Origin: Paenibacillus pinistramenti
GTDB taxonomy: Bacteria > Bacillota > Bacilli > Paenibacillales > Paenibacillaceae
Assembly (NCBI RefSeq): GCF_005869875.1
Contig: NZ_VAWG01000001.1
Span: 586,851 to 650,850 of the forward strand
Reading direction: 5' to 3'
DNA: 64,000 nucleotides
Shown piece by piece: positions 36,701-43,865 of this stretch. Numbering within the stretch: position 1 is the stretch's first letter; each line of letters begins with the position of its first letter. The notes beneath the pieces are model-generated. The model saw only the letters and a list, made by a program, of their open reading frames with translations. It searched no databases and was not told where the DNA came from. The translations under genes were made by a program, and so were the position numbers.

Positions 36701-37062
36701 AATTCAATACCGCCTGAAATCCAGGGTCCGGCAAGCCCGACGAGCGCCGGTTTGATGACCCTGTTGTAATAAACAAAGTCATAGTTATTAGTTCGGTCTA
36801 CCGCGCGATAAATCCGGCCGCCCAGCTCCGGCATGATTTCAAGATGAAGATAGTCGTTCTCCAGGAAGACCATCTGATAGGAAACCGGCTTCCTGCTGTC
36901 CTCAATCTTGTCAATGACAGGGTGAGGGTATACCTTGCCGGAGCTGCCCTGGTATACGCGTTTTTCGAGAAACATCGGATTTTTATTAGGTTCGCCTGCG
37001 GCGTATGTCGGAATCGTTACCGCTTCTTCCCAGATCCTTGTTCGCGAGATTGTTTGGGTCAA
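33733..37062 (-). CDS. DUF5107 domain protein with TPR repeats
   Basis: A 1109-residue protein. The TTG at 37060-37062 is preferred because it follows AAAGGAGGGACTGCA; the longer frame to 37134 has no such site. Residues ~30-330 form a DUF5107 domain related to aldose-1-epimerase/glycoside-hydrolase-like beta-sandwiches (LEIMPELGGRIYRAVDRTNN, then GGIEFNWPQHHRPNTFGPV, ending GNGDFGQAWDRNL). A linker follows, and from about residue 490 to the end there are many tetratricopeptide repeats (for example HYYLGNLLYDKKRHLEAVQH). It has no signal peptide. It is the first gene of a two-gene unit with the GH35 enzyme and is divergent from an AraC regulator. The biochemical role of DUF5107 is not firmly known; a sugar-binding or hydrolytic function is inferred. 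Confidence 0.88.
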   Translation of the reverse strand: MTQTISRTRIWEEAVTIPTYAAGEPNKNPMFLEKRVYQGSSGKVYPHPVIDKIEDSRKPVSYQMVFLENDYLHLEIMPELGGRIYRAVDRTNNYDFVYYNRVIKPALVGLAGPWISGGIEFNWPQHHRPNTFGPVEYRLEEKEDGSATVWVSEIDRMYGTKVTAGFTLYPDKAYLEISAQLYNRTPEPQTFLWWANPAVAVNDHTQSVFPPDVTAVFDHGKRDVSRFPIAIGTYYKVDYSSGVDISRYKNIPVPTSYMAYKSDYDFVGGYDHSVQAGLLHVANHHISPGKKQWTWGNGDFGQAWDRNLTDEDGPYIELMTGVFTDNQPDFTWLQPYEEKTFIQYFMPYKNIGIVKNATAEAAVNLEVSEEQGTAKVCAYATSIYKDAQVELSGPKGILFSRRLDLSPSQTLEAEVTLPEDVLEHELQLTVKDAKGRLLVAYAPKLKPIEPVPDAAKPLLEPSELVTNEELYLAGLHLEQYRHATFDPEPYYLEGLKRDEGDSRINTAYGVLLLRRGLFAESERHFRRAVKRITWRNPNPYDGEAYYQLGLSLKLQGRLEEAFSSLYKAVWSAAWQDSGYFSLAQIAAEQEKYQEALELVERSLVRNTRNYKSRSLKTALLRKLGRLAESEHFAKETTSLDAADFGSYFELWLLNEALGRESETAEALGQLQALLRDEPGNYLALASDYADAGLYEDAAKVLRLLNSSAYPMIHYSLGYLYSRLGQQDEALSCYSAGEQLSPDYCFPNTLFELQVLEEAITANPGDAKAHYYLGNLLYDKKRHLEAVQHWEKSRSIDDSYSVVHRNLALAYYNKLGDAAAAQASLEKALACSPHDARVLFELDQLYKKIGLSPISRLEFLKERAPLAAERDDLYLEYITLHNLTGDHQEAVRLLAERNFHPWEGGEGKVTGQYVLAHVELAKQQIFEGKFKMAEEQLKQALVYPPNLGEGKLAGAQENHIYYYLGLACEGQGRQEEARAAYQAASRGLEEPASAMFYNDQPPEMIYYQGLAWQKLNHEHEAKRRFNKLIDYAEKHLFDDVKMDYFAVSLPDFLVFDEDLNRKNVIHCRFMRGLGLLGLGRQQEAQAEFEEVLKLDCSHTGASIHLQPTQY

Positions 37063-37165
37063 TGCAGTCCCTCCTTTGCAATTGTTTAACTTCTGCTTCA
37101 ACCTTACAGGAACGGGGATACGGCCACAATCCACGAAGTTCGGATCATCATGGACTATTTTCGGA

Positions 37166-37216
37166 TTCGGGATTATATTAAATTCAGGATTATATTTGAT
37201 TCAAGATTATATTGGC
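37166..37216. repeat. 17-bp tandem repeat, three units, in a divergent promoter region
   Basis: Units are TTCGGGATTATATTAAA (37166-37182), TTCAGGATTATATTTGA (37183-37199) and TTCAAGATTATATTGGC (37200-37216). They lie between the DUF5107 gene (minus) and the AraC gene (plus), 45 bp before the latter's start. The phased array could be an AraC binding site, but it may only be a slippage product. Confidence 0.85.
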
Positions 37217-37260
37217 TTTACTTTCTTGACTGCCGGATTTAGGAGGAGGATTATTTGCTT

Positions 37261-38136
37261 ATGAGAAAAAAGGATGGCTTCGATGCGGAGAAAATCCTTG
37301 TTCTGCCCGCCTATTTGCTCGAACAGGTTGCTGCCCATCCGATTACCAGGCTGTTTTATGTAACGGACATCGGCTTTTTCCCCAAGGCCCATTATCATTA
37401 CCGAGAACGCCCGGACGGCAGTGAAACCTTCATTCTGATCTATTGCGCGGAGGGTGAGGGCCGTGTCTCCATAGACGGGGTTCAGCATGTGCTGGGCAGC
37501 CGTCAGCTTATCGTTATTCCAGCCGACACCCCACATTCCTATTGGGCAGAAAGTGCGGCACCATGGACGATTTACTGGTTTCATTTCAATGGAGAACAGG
37601 CCGGAAGTTATGCCGCCTTGCTCGGAGGCCGTCCAGGCCCGCTGACCCTTTCACCGCAAGATTCCGAGAAGTTTATCGCCTTATTCCATCAATGCTTTGA
37701 CTTGCTCTCAACCGGTGAGTATTCCGTTTCACGACAGATTCTAGCCATGCAAACGGCCGCTTATGCCATCAGTTCACTGGGACTTTTAGTCGATCGGGCA
37801 GAAGAGGACCGCCAGATGCAATACATCCACAAGGCCATCCACCTCATGAACCTGAGACTGGAGCAGACCCTGACTTTGGATGAAATCGCCCAGTATACCC
37901 AAATCTCAAAGCAGCATCTCAATCATCTCTTCAAATCCGAGGTTGGTTTTGCCCCGGTGGACTATTACCTTCGTCTGAAAATGCGGCGAGCAGGCCAGCT
38001 TCTGGATCTGACAACGCTCAGCGTGAAGGAGGTCTGCCATTCGCTTGGCTTCAAGGATCCCTATTATTTTTCACGGCTGTTTCACAAAATCATCGGGATG
38101 TCGCCTACCGACTACCGGAACAAGCTTAAGGGCTGA
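37261..38136 (+). CDS. AraC family transcriptional regulator
   Basis: About 291 residues from the ATG at 37261; a TTG at 37255 is an alternative because it is better spaced from AGGAGGAGGA. The N-terminal half is an AraC-ligand/cupin sensing domain (FHFNGEQAGSYA, LIVIPADTPHSYWAE). The C-terminal double helix-turn-helix has LTLDEIAQYTQISKQHLNHL and VKEVCHSLGFKDPYYFSRLF, ending GMSPTDYRNKLKG. It is divergent from the DUF5107-GH35 unit, with 17-bp tandem repeats in the intergenic region, so it is probably the sugar-responsive activator of that unit. Confidence 0.9.
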   Translation: MRKKDGFDAEKILVLPAYLLEQVAAHPITRLFYVTDIGFFPKAHYHYRERPDGSETFILIYCAEGEGRVSIDGVQHVLGSRQLIVIPADTPHSYWAESAAPWTIYWFHFNGEQAGSYAALLGGRPGPLTLSPQDSEKFIALFHQCFDLLSTGEYSVSRQILAMQTAAYAISSLGLLVDRAEEDRQMQYIHKAIHLMNLRLEQTLTLDEIAQYTQISKQHLNHLFKSEVGFAPVDYYLRLKMRRAGQLLDLTTLSVKEVCHSLGFKDPYYFSRLFHKIIGMSPTDYRNKLKG

Positions 38137-38371
38137 GGGGAGGTCAGCCTTGCAAACGCCGCTCCTATCGGGACGGAACCAGAACCAGATGAGGCAATTT
38201 TATTTAGAAGCATTAAAGAAAAACAGCGGAACCACCAGCGGAAACAATTATGCTCTGCCAAGTGAAAAATATCGCTGTCACCTTCTTCCCGTCCTAATAA
38301 AATAGGAATGCTTTTTCCAAAGATATGTCTTTGCCGCGCAAATCCGGATACCATTATAAGGAGTTATTAAG

Positions 38372-39712
38372 ATGCGACTAAGGGCCCTGCCTCTGATTCT
38401 GTTACTGTTTCTGCTCGTGTCCTGCGCTAAGGCCTCAGTCCCTTCGCCTCGAACTACACTTACTGAAGACGAACCTTCACCAGCTCATCTAAAGCTCTAT
38501 GTCGCCACAGACCTGCATCTGCTGGCCCCCTCTTTGCACGATAACGGAGCCGCATTCCAAACCTACATCCATAGCGGAGATTCTAAGCTGCTTCAATATT
38601 CGGATGCTTTGATGAACGCCTGGGTGGCTCAAGTTATCCGGGACCATCCGGACGCAGTTGTTATCAGCGGCGATTTGACGAATAACGGCGAGAAAGAAAG
38701 CCACCGCTGGCTGAAGGATAAGTTAAAGAGTATTGAAGATTCCGGCATTCCTGTCTACGTTATTCCTGGTAATCACGATATTTCCAACCCTTGGGCAAGA
38801 AACTTTCGCGGTGATCAGCAATATAAGGCCGCGTCCGTCACACCGGAAGAGTTCTCGACCAACTATGCTCCCTTTGGTTACAGCGAGGCCTTCGAAACCG
38901 ACAACGCCTCCTTAAGTTATGTAATTAAACTAACCAAAGACTTATGGTTACTCATGCTCGATACGAGCCAATACAGCAATAATCAAGCTTTAGGGTACCC
39001 GCAAACCGACGGAGAGCTGGCTTCTTCGACACTTGCGTGGGTTCAGCATATCGGTGAACTTTCAAAATCGAATGGCGCAAAGATCATCGCGGTCATGCAT
39101 CATAATCTGTTTGATCACAGTGATTTTTCGAGCAGCGATTTCACGCTAAATAATAACGGAGAGACATTGAACGTATTGGAGCAATCGAATATTCATCTCG
39201 TATTGTCCGGGCACATCCACATTCAGGACATTCAAACAAAGGATCATGTCTCAGATATCGCGACAAGCGCCTTTGAGGTTTACCCCCATCAATTCGGGGT
39301 TCTGGAGTATTCTACAGAAACCGCATCACTCTCGTACCATACCCAGCCGATTGACGTGGCCTCCTGGGCAGAGGCAACAAATCAAACCAATCCGGATCTG
39401 CTGGGCTTTGCAGCGTATGCGAAAGATTTTTTCCGAAACGCCTCCTACACAAAAGCAATCAAAGCGCTAGAAGGACAGGGTTATACAGAAACAGAGCAAG
39501 AGCAAATGGCCGCGGTCATGGCGGAGCTCAACCTCCATTACTTTGCAGGCACCATGGATACGGTGGATCCCGGAGTGCTTAAATCAGCAGGCATGCAGTT
39601 ATGGCAAAACGCGGAGCCGCAATTTATAAAAAATTACGTCCTCAGCATGGGGAGCAAAACGACAGGAAACAATTCACTCACAGTGAATCTGTCCAGCGGA
39701 GCCGCGAGATAA
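38372..39712 (+). CDS. Metallophosphoesterase lipoprotein
   Basis: A 446-residue lipoprotein with signal peptide MRLRALPLILLLFLLVSC; the lipobox Cys is residue 18. The calcineurin-like phosphoesterase motifs appear in order: YVATDLHLL (D-x-H), VISGDLTNNGE (GD-x-x-x), VIPGNHDIS (GNHD), VMHHNLFD and LSGHIHIQD (GHxH). The enzyme therefore binds two metals and hydrolyses a phosphate ester outside the membrane; related Bacillus proteins are phosphodiesterases of unknown substrate. The start follows AAGGAGTTATTAAG. The 235 bp before it (38137-38371) hold no convincing gene. It stands alone, just upstream of the CRISPR array. Confidence 0.92.
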   Translation: MRLRALPLILLLFLLVSCAKASVPSPRTTLTEDEPSPAHLKLYVATDLHLLAPSLHDNGAAFQTYIHSGDSKLLQYSDALMNAWVAQVIRDHPDAVVISGDLTNNGEKESHRWLKDKLKSIEDSGIPVYVIPGNHDISNPWARNFRGDQQYKAASVTPEEFSTNYAPFGYSEAFETDNASLSYVIKLTKDLWLLMLDTSQYSNNQALGYPQTDGELASSTLAWVQHIGELSKSNGAKIIAVMHHNLFDHSDFSSSDFTLNNNGETLNVLEQSNIHLVLSGHIHIQDIQTKDHVSDIATSAFEVYPHQFGVLEYSTETASLSYHTQPIDVASWAEATNQTNPDLLGFAAYAKDFFRNASYTKAIKALEGQGYTETEQEQMAAVMAELNLHYFAGTMDTVDPGVLKSAGMQLWQNAEPQFIKNYVLSMGSKTTGNNSLTVNLSSGAAR

Positions 39713-39756
39713 CAGTTAAGGCAATAAATACATCACGCTTCAAACGCGGCCAGCTT

Positions 39757-39801
39757 GGTGCGAATGAGAAGCTCACATAAATTCCCCGGGGTATTCGCAC
39801 C
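39757..39801. other. Inverted repeat in the CRISPR leader-side region
   Basis: GGTGCGAAT (39757-39765) and ATTCGCACC (39793-39801) are perfect 9-bp arms around a 27-base loop containing CCCCGGGG. No T tract follows on the plus strand, so it is not an obvious terminator. The stretch 39713-39938 is otherwise AT-rich, as expected for a CRISPR leader. Confidence 0.6.
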
Positions 39802-39938
39802 TCAAATCTTGTCGAAAAATACGAGAAACAACCCTTTTAGGCGTAAATCCTAGATTATTCGATGCTAATTCCTTATGATAGATAATGAATATGTCTCTAA
39901 CTCTTCTGTTTCTAAGATGAATGCGGGGCATTTTCGCT

Positions 39939-40696
39939 GTCGCACTCTACGTGAGTGCGTGGATTGAAATTCCCATGCCGTCCTGCGTGGGGTCGATATA
40001 AGCCTGTCGCACTCTACGTGAGTGCGTGGATTGAAATTAAGGTTAGCAGGAACACGATAAGCAAAGCTTGCTGTCGCACTCTACGTGAGTGCGTGGATTG
40101 AAATTTTTTCTCCCCTTGCTTATCCCAGTGCCATGCGGTCGCACTCTACGTGAGTGCGTGGATTGAAATTGCAGTAAACAGCGATGTGTGAAATGAGGTG
40201 ACCTTGTGTCGCACTCTACGTGAGTGCGTGGATTGAAATATGCCGCCGATGATTCGGCTGGCGGTTACCCCGGGTCGCACTCTACGTGAGTGCGTGGATT
40301 GAAATTAATGTGATGATGGATACGGCCATTATTTTCAGCGTCGCACTCTACGTGAGTGCGTGGATTGAAATATTGTGGTTTACCGTAAAGAATCCCATTT
40401 GGAAAAGTCGCACTCTACGTGAGTGCGTGGATTGAAATCTGCCGCCCAAGCACGCAGCTCGGACAGTGTACCGTGTCGCACTCCGCATGGAGTGCGTGGA
40501 TTGAAATACGAAAGGAGATTCCCCAATGGTTACAAGTCTATGTCGCACTCCGCATGGAGTGCGTGGATTGAAATCGGAAAAATAGTCTGGCACTGTTGAA
40601 GTCAAATGTCGCACTCCGCATGGAGTACGTGGATTGAAATGCCCTAAGGTGCCTAACGTCATACTCAACCAGGCGTCGCACTCCACATGGAGTGCG
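39939..40696 (+). CRISPR. CRISPR array, type I-C-like repeats, 12 repeats and 11 spacers
   Basis: Eight identical 32-bp repeats start at 39939, 40006, 40073, 40138, 40208, 40274, 40340 and 40407. Three 33-bp variants start at 40475, 40542 and 40608. A degenerate terminal repeat covers 40675-40696. Each repeat begins GTCGCACTC, contains the stem CGCACTC/GAGTGCG and ends GTGCGTGGATTGAAAT, which is the classic subtype I-C repeat ending. Spacers are 33-38 bp. The degenerate end is on the right, so the leader is on the left and transcription is in the plus direction. No cas gene exists anywhere in the window, so the array relies on Cas proteins from another locus or is inactive. Confidence 0.98.
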
Positions 40697-40980
40697 ACAA
40701 TTTTATGACTTTTTACATAAATACTGAGATCTGCATGCTTGGCTTGTGTTAAAGTTGGTCATGATATAACCTTATACAAAAGCTGCGCCTTCAAAGCTCA
40801 ATTTTTTTGATATTAAACAGCTCTAGTGATTGATGAAGCCATAAAGATATGTTTGGATGTAAGTAGTTCTCGAAATACTGTAAGCCTTTTTTTGGAAAAA
40901 TGGTGCAACTTTATTCCCCGCCATACGTATTTTTACAGAAGCGATTAAGCAGAATGGTATAGAAAGTAGAGGGATCAAGA

Positions 40981-41841
40981 TTGGAAGACAAGAAGAAACC
41001 CGCCTATGTTGTGGGCAGCAAAACCTATACCGCAGTTGCCATCAATGCGGCAGCTAAAGCCGGTGAATGGATTAAGAGCCGCGTGGGCATTTATAAACAG
41101 CTGGATACCAAAACATCTCCGCAGGACCTTGTAACCGAGGTAGACAAGGGCGCTGAAATTATGATCCGCAAGCTGATTCAGACGCATTTTCCGGATCACG
41201 ATTTTTTGGGCGAGGAGAGCGTTGAACCGGGCGCTGAGGCTTCTGCCAAGGCGGTTGCCGGGTATGCGGATTCCGATTATTTGTGGATCGTCGATCCGAT
41301 TGACGGGACTACGAATTTTGTGCATGGCAATCCGTATTTTTGCGTCTCGATCGCTCTGGCGGTTAAAGGGGAATTGACAGTCGGCATTATCTATGACCCG
41401 ATGCATGATGAAATGTTTGTGGCCGAGAAAGGCAAAGGCGCGTACGTGCATGGCAAGCTGATGGCGGTTTCCAAGGAAGCGGCATTGTCGGACAGCCTGA
41501 TGGCCGTCGGATATAATCCGGATCGGAGCTTCGCGCTGCCGCTCAACATGAAGGGGATTGCAGCTTTGGCAACGGAGACAAGAAGCCTGAGAACGTTTGG
41601 TTCAGCGGCGCTGCAGCTGGCCTACGTAGCGGCCGGGCGGCTGTCCGGCTATTACGAGGTGGGTCTGAACGCATGGGACATTGCAGCCGGTGTGCTGCTG
41701 GTTACGGAATCAGGCGGTAAAGTCACCGATACCAAAGGCGGCACGTACACGCTGCAGACCAGACATTTGGCTGCTACCAATGGCCTGATCCATCAGGAGC
41801 TGCTGGAATCGCTGTCGAGATCGGAAGCGACAGGTCTTTAA
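40981..41841 (+). CDS. Inositol monophosphatase family protein
   Basis: A 286-residue Mg2+-dependent sugar phosphatase. The TTG start (40981) follows AGAGGGATC. The metal-binding motifs are FLGEESVEPG near residue 78, IVDPIDGTTNFVHGNPYFCV near residue 104, and the C-terminal GLNAWDIAAGVLLVTESGG near residue 230. They fit inositol-1-monophosphatase and related enzymes (histidinol-phosphatase, 3'-phosphoadenosine phosphatase). It begins 284 bp after the CRISPR array; that gap (40697-40980) is AT-rich and shows no gene. The small gene at 41902 follows in the same direction. Confidence 0.93.
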   Translation: MEDKKKPAYVVGSKTYTAVAINAAAKAGEWIKSRVGIYKQLDTKTSPQDLVTEVDKGAEIMIRKLIQTHFPDHDFLGEESVEPGAEASAKAVAGYADSDYLWIVDPIDGTTNFVHGNPYFCVSIALAVKGELTVGIIYDPMHDEMFVAEKGKGAYVHGKLMAVSKEAALSDSLMAVGYNPDRSFALPLNMKGIAALATETRSLRTFGSAALQLAYVAAGRLSGYYEVGLNAWDIAAGVLLVTESGGKVTDTKGGTYTLQTRHLAATNGLIHQELLESLSRSEATGL

Positions 41842-41901
41842 TGTAATGTGTGTTTCGAGTATCCTAACCTTTCATTATTTAGATGTAAGGAGGCTTTTTC
41901 G

Positions 41902-42240
41902 ATGAACGGCGAGAAGGACAAGGAACTGGAAGAGAAGCTGTCGGAGCTTCTGACCGAAGGGGTAATGGAGGATGGAGCCGAAGCTGACCGCCAGGAAGAA
42001 GGGCGCAGACGGTTGTCCCCCAAATATGAGGTCCGCATTCAAACCACGTTTGACCCGGTTGTGGAGGAAACGCTCAAATATCGCAGCATGGCCAAGGAAA
42101 TTGACGGCCGATATGATAAATACGTGAATGATAAATACGTGAATGATAAATACGTGAATGATAAATATGTGAATGATAAATACGTGAACCCGTCAGGCAC
42201 TAAGCGGCCGGATGGCCAGAACACGGATGAGAACCGTTAA
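41902..42240 (+). CDS. Small acidic protein with tandem NDKYV pentapeptides, function unknown
   Basis: A 112-residue hypothetical protein. The ATG at 41902 follows AAGGAGG; the frame's earlier start at 41848 has no ribosome site. The N-terminal half is very acidic and predicted helical (EKDKELEEKLSELLTEG). It ends with five DKYVN-type pentapeptides (residues ~72-96), encoded by a perfect 15-bp tandem DNA repeat, and a hydrophilic tail. There is no signal peptide or membrane segment. It lies 60 bp after the inositol monophosphatase gene and is followed by a strong terminator, so the two may be co-transcribed. No family was recognised. Confidence 0.75.
   Translation: MNGEKDKELEEKLSELLTEGVMEDGAEADRQEEGRRRLSPKYEVRIQTTFDPVVEETLKYRSMAKEIDGRYDKYVNDKYVNDKYVNDKYVNDKYVNPSGTKRPDGQNTDENR
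42115..42189 (+). repeat. 15-bp in-frame tandem repeat, five units
   Basis: GATAAATACGTGAAT repeats from 42115 with units at 42115, 42130, 42145, 42160 and 42175. The fourth has one silent change (TAT for TAC) and the fifth ends in C. It encodes the DKYVN pentapeptides of the small protein at 41902-42240. Confidence 0.97.
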
Positions 42241-42300
42241 GCGGCGCGCCAGCGGGCGGCAGTCAGCGATCTTGTCCCGGGAACCTTCTGAAATGTTCAC

Positions 42301-42332
42301 GAACCTCCGAGCAATCGGGGGTTCTTTTTTTT
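42301..42332 (+). terminator. Rho-independent terminator after the small pentapeptide protein
   Basis: GAACCTCCGA pairs with TCGGGGGTTC across a GCAA tetraloop, followed by eight T residues. It lies 60 bases after the stop codon. Confidence 0.9.
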
Positions 42333-42387
42333 GCTGTTCATTCTCCCATAGCCTGTAAGCGCGGTATTTCCCTCAAATTAATATTTA

Positions 42388-42417
42388 TTGACTTAAAAGG
42401 AACGCGGCAAGTAGAAT
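42388..42417 (+). promoter_or_regulatory. Sigma-A-type promoter upstream of the SGNH esterase
   Basis: TTGACT (42388-42393) and TAGAAT (42412-42417) are separated by 18 bp, 81 bp upstream of the esterase start. Confidence 0.55.
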
Positions 42418-42497
42418 ACACTCACTGGAAGATAAAGACACGCCGTGTTTTTAAATTCAATGTATGAATCCAAATTAAAGGGAGAGAAGAAGACGGG

Positions 42498-43754
42498 ATG
42501 AGAGGAATAAAGTTGAAACGCGCTGCCGGAAAAACAGCCGCCGGACTGCTGCTCGCAGCTGTCCTGGCCGTACCTGCGCAGGCATTTGCGGCAGGCAGTT
42601 CAGGGGAAGTTTATAACATCGTTGCACTGGGGGATTCGGTGACAGCCGGGTATGAGCCGGCTATGGCCGCGCAAACCAATCCGGTTCCTTACGGGTATGT
42701 CGACCGATTGAAAGAACAGGCCCTGTTCCATGGACGGACACAGCTGGTGAACGACGGCATTCTGGGCCTGACCAGCACGGGCTTGGCTAATTACACAGCA
42801 GCCATTGAGGCGGGAGCTTCTGTCACTGCGGACACGATACAGCCAGGCGTGGCAGATCCCAGAATTGATCAGTTTGCGGCAGGTATTTCTCAGGCCCAAA
42901 CGGATATAAAGGCAGCCGATCTAATCACCATTACCATTGGCGGCAACGACATTAAGCCTTTGCTTGAGGAGGCAGCTACCCTCTCGGACAGCGACCTGCA
43001 GGACAAAGTGAAGACCATTCTGGACAGCTATTCGAGCAATGTTACCCAGTCCATCACCGCATTGCGCCAGCTGAATCCAAGCGCACTGATCGTCTTGGCT
43101 GACCAGTATCAGCCCGTTCCGGCGATAGCTTCGCAGGCGAATTACGAGAAGCTGGAGAAGGCGGCGGCCTTGTATACTGCAGCGGTGGATGCTGTAGTGA
43201 GCCAAACGAATACGGCTGCCGGACCAGTTAAAGCGGCGCACGTTGCGGAAGCATTTGTGGGCCATGAGCTGAGCTACACGCACATTTTGGAGGGCGATAT
43301 TCATCCGCAGCAGCTTGGATATGAAGAGATGGCCAAGGTATTTTCCAATGTCATTTGGGGTGAATACCGCCAGACGCAGGCCGCACTAGGCAAAGAGTCG
43401 ATTTCCATCGTGATCGGCGGGCAGGAGTGGAGCTCGTCCAATAAGCCGATCGTCAAGAACGGCCAAACCTTCGTCGCGATCGGCGACATCGTTCAGGCAA
43501 CGCATGCGGTGTCCAAATGGAACAGCAAAACCAGCACCGTAACCGTCACGCTGTCCGGACGCACAGTCACGATTCCGGTAGGTTCAACCACCATCCAAGT
43601 GAACGGCACCAAGGTAGCCACTTCGGCTCCGGCGTTCCTGAATAAAGTGGGGACCAACTCCAAAACGTATGTGCCGCTGGCTCTTCTGGCATCCGGTTTG
43701 GGCTTTGACGTGCAGTACAGCTCTCATTTGAAGACCGCATTTATTAATCTGTAA
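42498..43754 (+). CDS. Secreted SGNH/GDSL-family esterase with C-terminal copper-amine-oxidase-like stalk domain
   Basis: A 418-residue secreted protein. The signal peptide is residues 1-32 (GLLLAAVLAVPAQAFAA). The SGNH hydrolase domain covers about residues 35-290: catalytic Ser in IVALGDSVTAGYEP (block I), TITIGGNDIKPL (block III, Gly-x-Asn) and DIHPQQLGYEEMA (block V, Asp and His). The last ~110 residues form a stalk domain of the copper-amine-oxidase-N type common in Paenibacillus (QTFVAIGDIVQA, YVPLALLASGLGFDVQ). This domain is thought to help hold the enzyme at the cell surface. It has its own promoter and a strong terminator. The ester substrate is unknown. Confidence 0.92.
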   Translation: MRGIKLKRAAGKTAAGLLLAAVLAVPAQAFAAGSSGEVYNIVALGDSVTAGYEPAMAAQTNPVPYGYVDRLKEQALFHGRTQLVNDGILGLTSTGLANYTAAIEAGASVTADTIQPGVADPRIDQFAAGISQAQTDIKAADLITITIGGNDIKPLLEEAATLSDSDLQDKVKTILDSYSSNVTQSITALRQLNPSALIVLADQYQPVPAIASQANYEKLEKAAALYTAAVDAVVSQTNTAAGPVKAAHVAEAFVGHELSYTHILEGDIHPQQLGYEEMAKVFSNVIWGEYRQTQAALGKESISIVIGGQEWSSSNKPIVKNGQTFVAIGDIVQATHAVSKWNSKTSTVTVTLSGRTVTIPVGSTTIQVNGTKVATSAPAFLNKVGTNSKTYVPLALLASGLGFDVQYSSHLKTAFINL

Positions 43755-43789
43755 TCAGCAATCCTATAGCGTATATTTCCGACAAAAAG

Positions 43790-43831
43790 CCTCTTACCGG
43801 GGATGGCCCATCCATCCGGTAAGAGGTTTTT
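43790..43831. terminator. Bidirectional rho-independent terminator between the esterase and SDR genes
   Basis: CCTCTTACCGG (43790-43800) pairs with CCGGTAAGAGG (43816-43826), followed by TTTTTAAT. The opposite side has AAAAA before the stem (43784-43788), so it can end transcription in both directions. Confidence 0.85.
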
Positions 43832-43865
43832 AATGTCCGGCGGCCGGCCGCCGGCCGCTTGCAGA

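Noticed and set aside
38150..38305. Possible 51-codon small gene (TTG start after GGGAGG)
   Set aside because: The ribosome site is good, but the peptide has no recognisable feature and the reading frame is short; it may be chance.
40348..40686. Antisense ORF of 112 codons across the CRISPR array (repeated PRTPCGVRH-type peptides)
   Set aside because: It is produced by translating the CRISPR repeats; repeats and spacers explain it fully.
43836..43861. GC-only palindromic stretch (CGGCCGGCCGCCGG) beside the esterase terminator
   Set aside because: Lies at the end of two convergent genes and is probably a chance GC-rich sequence; no repeat elsewhere in the window was seen.
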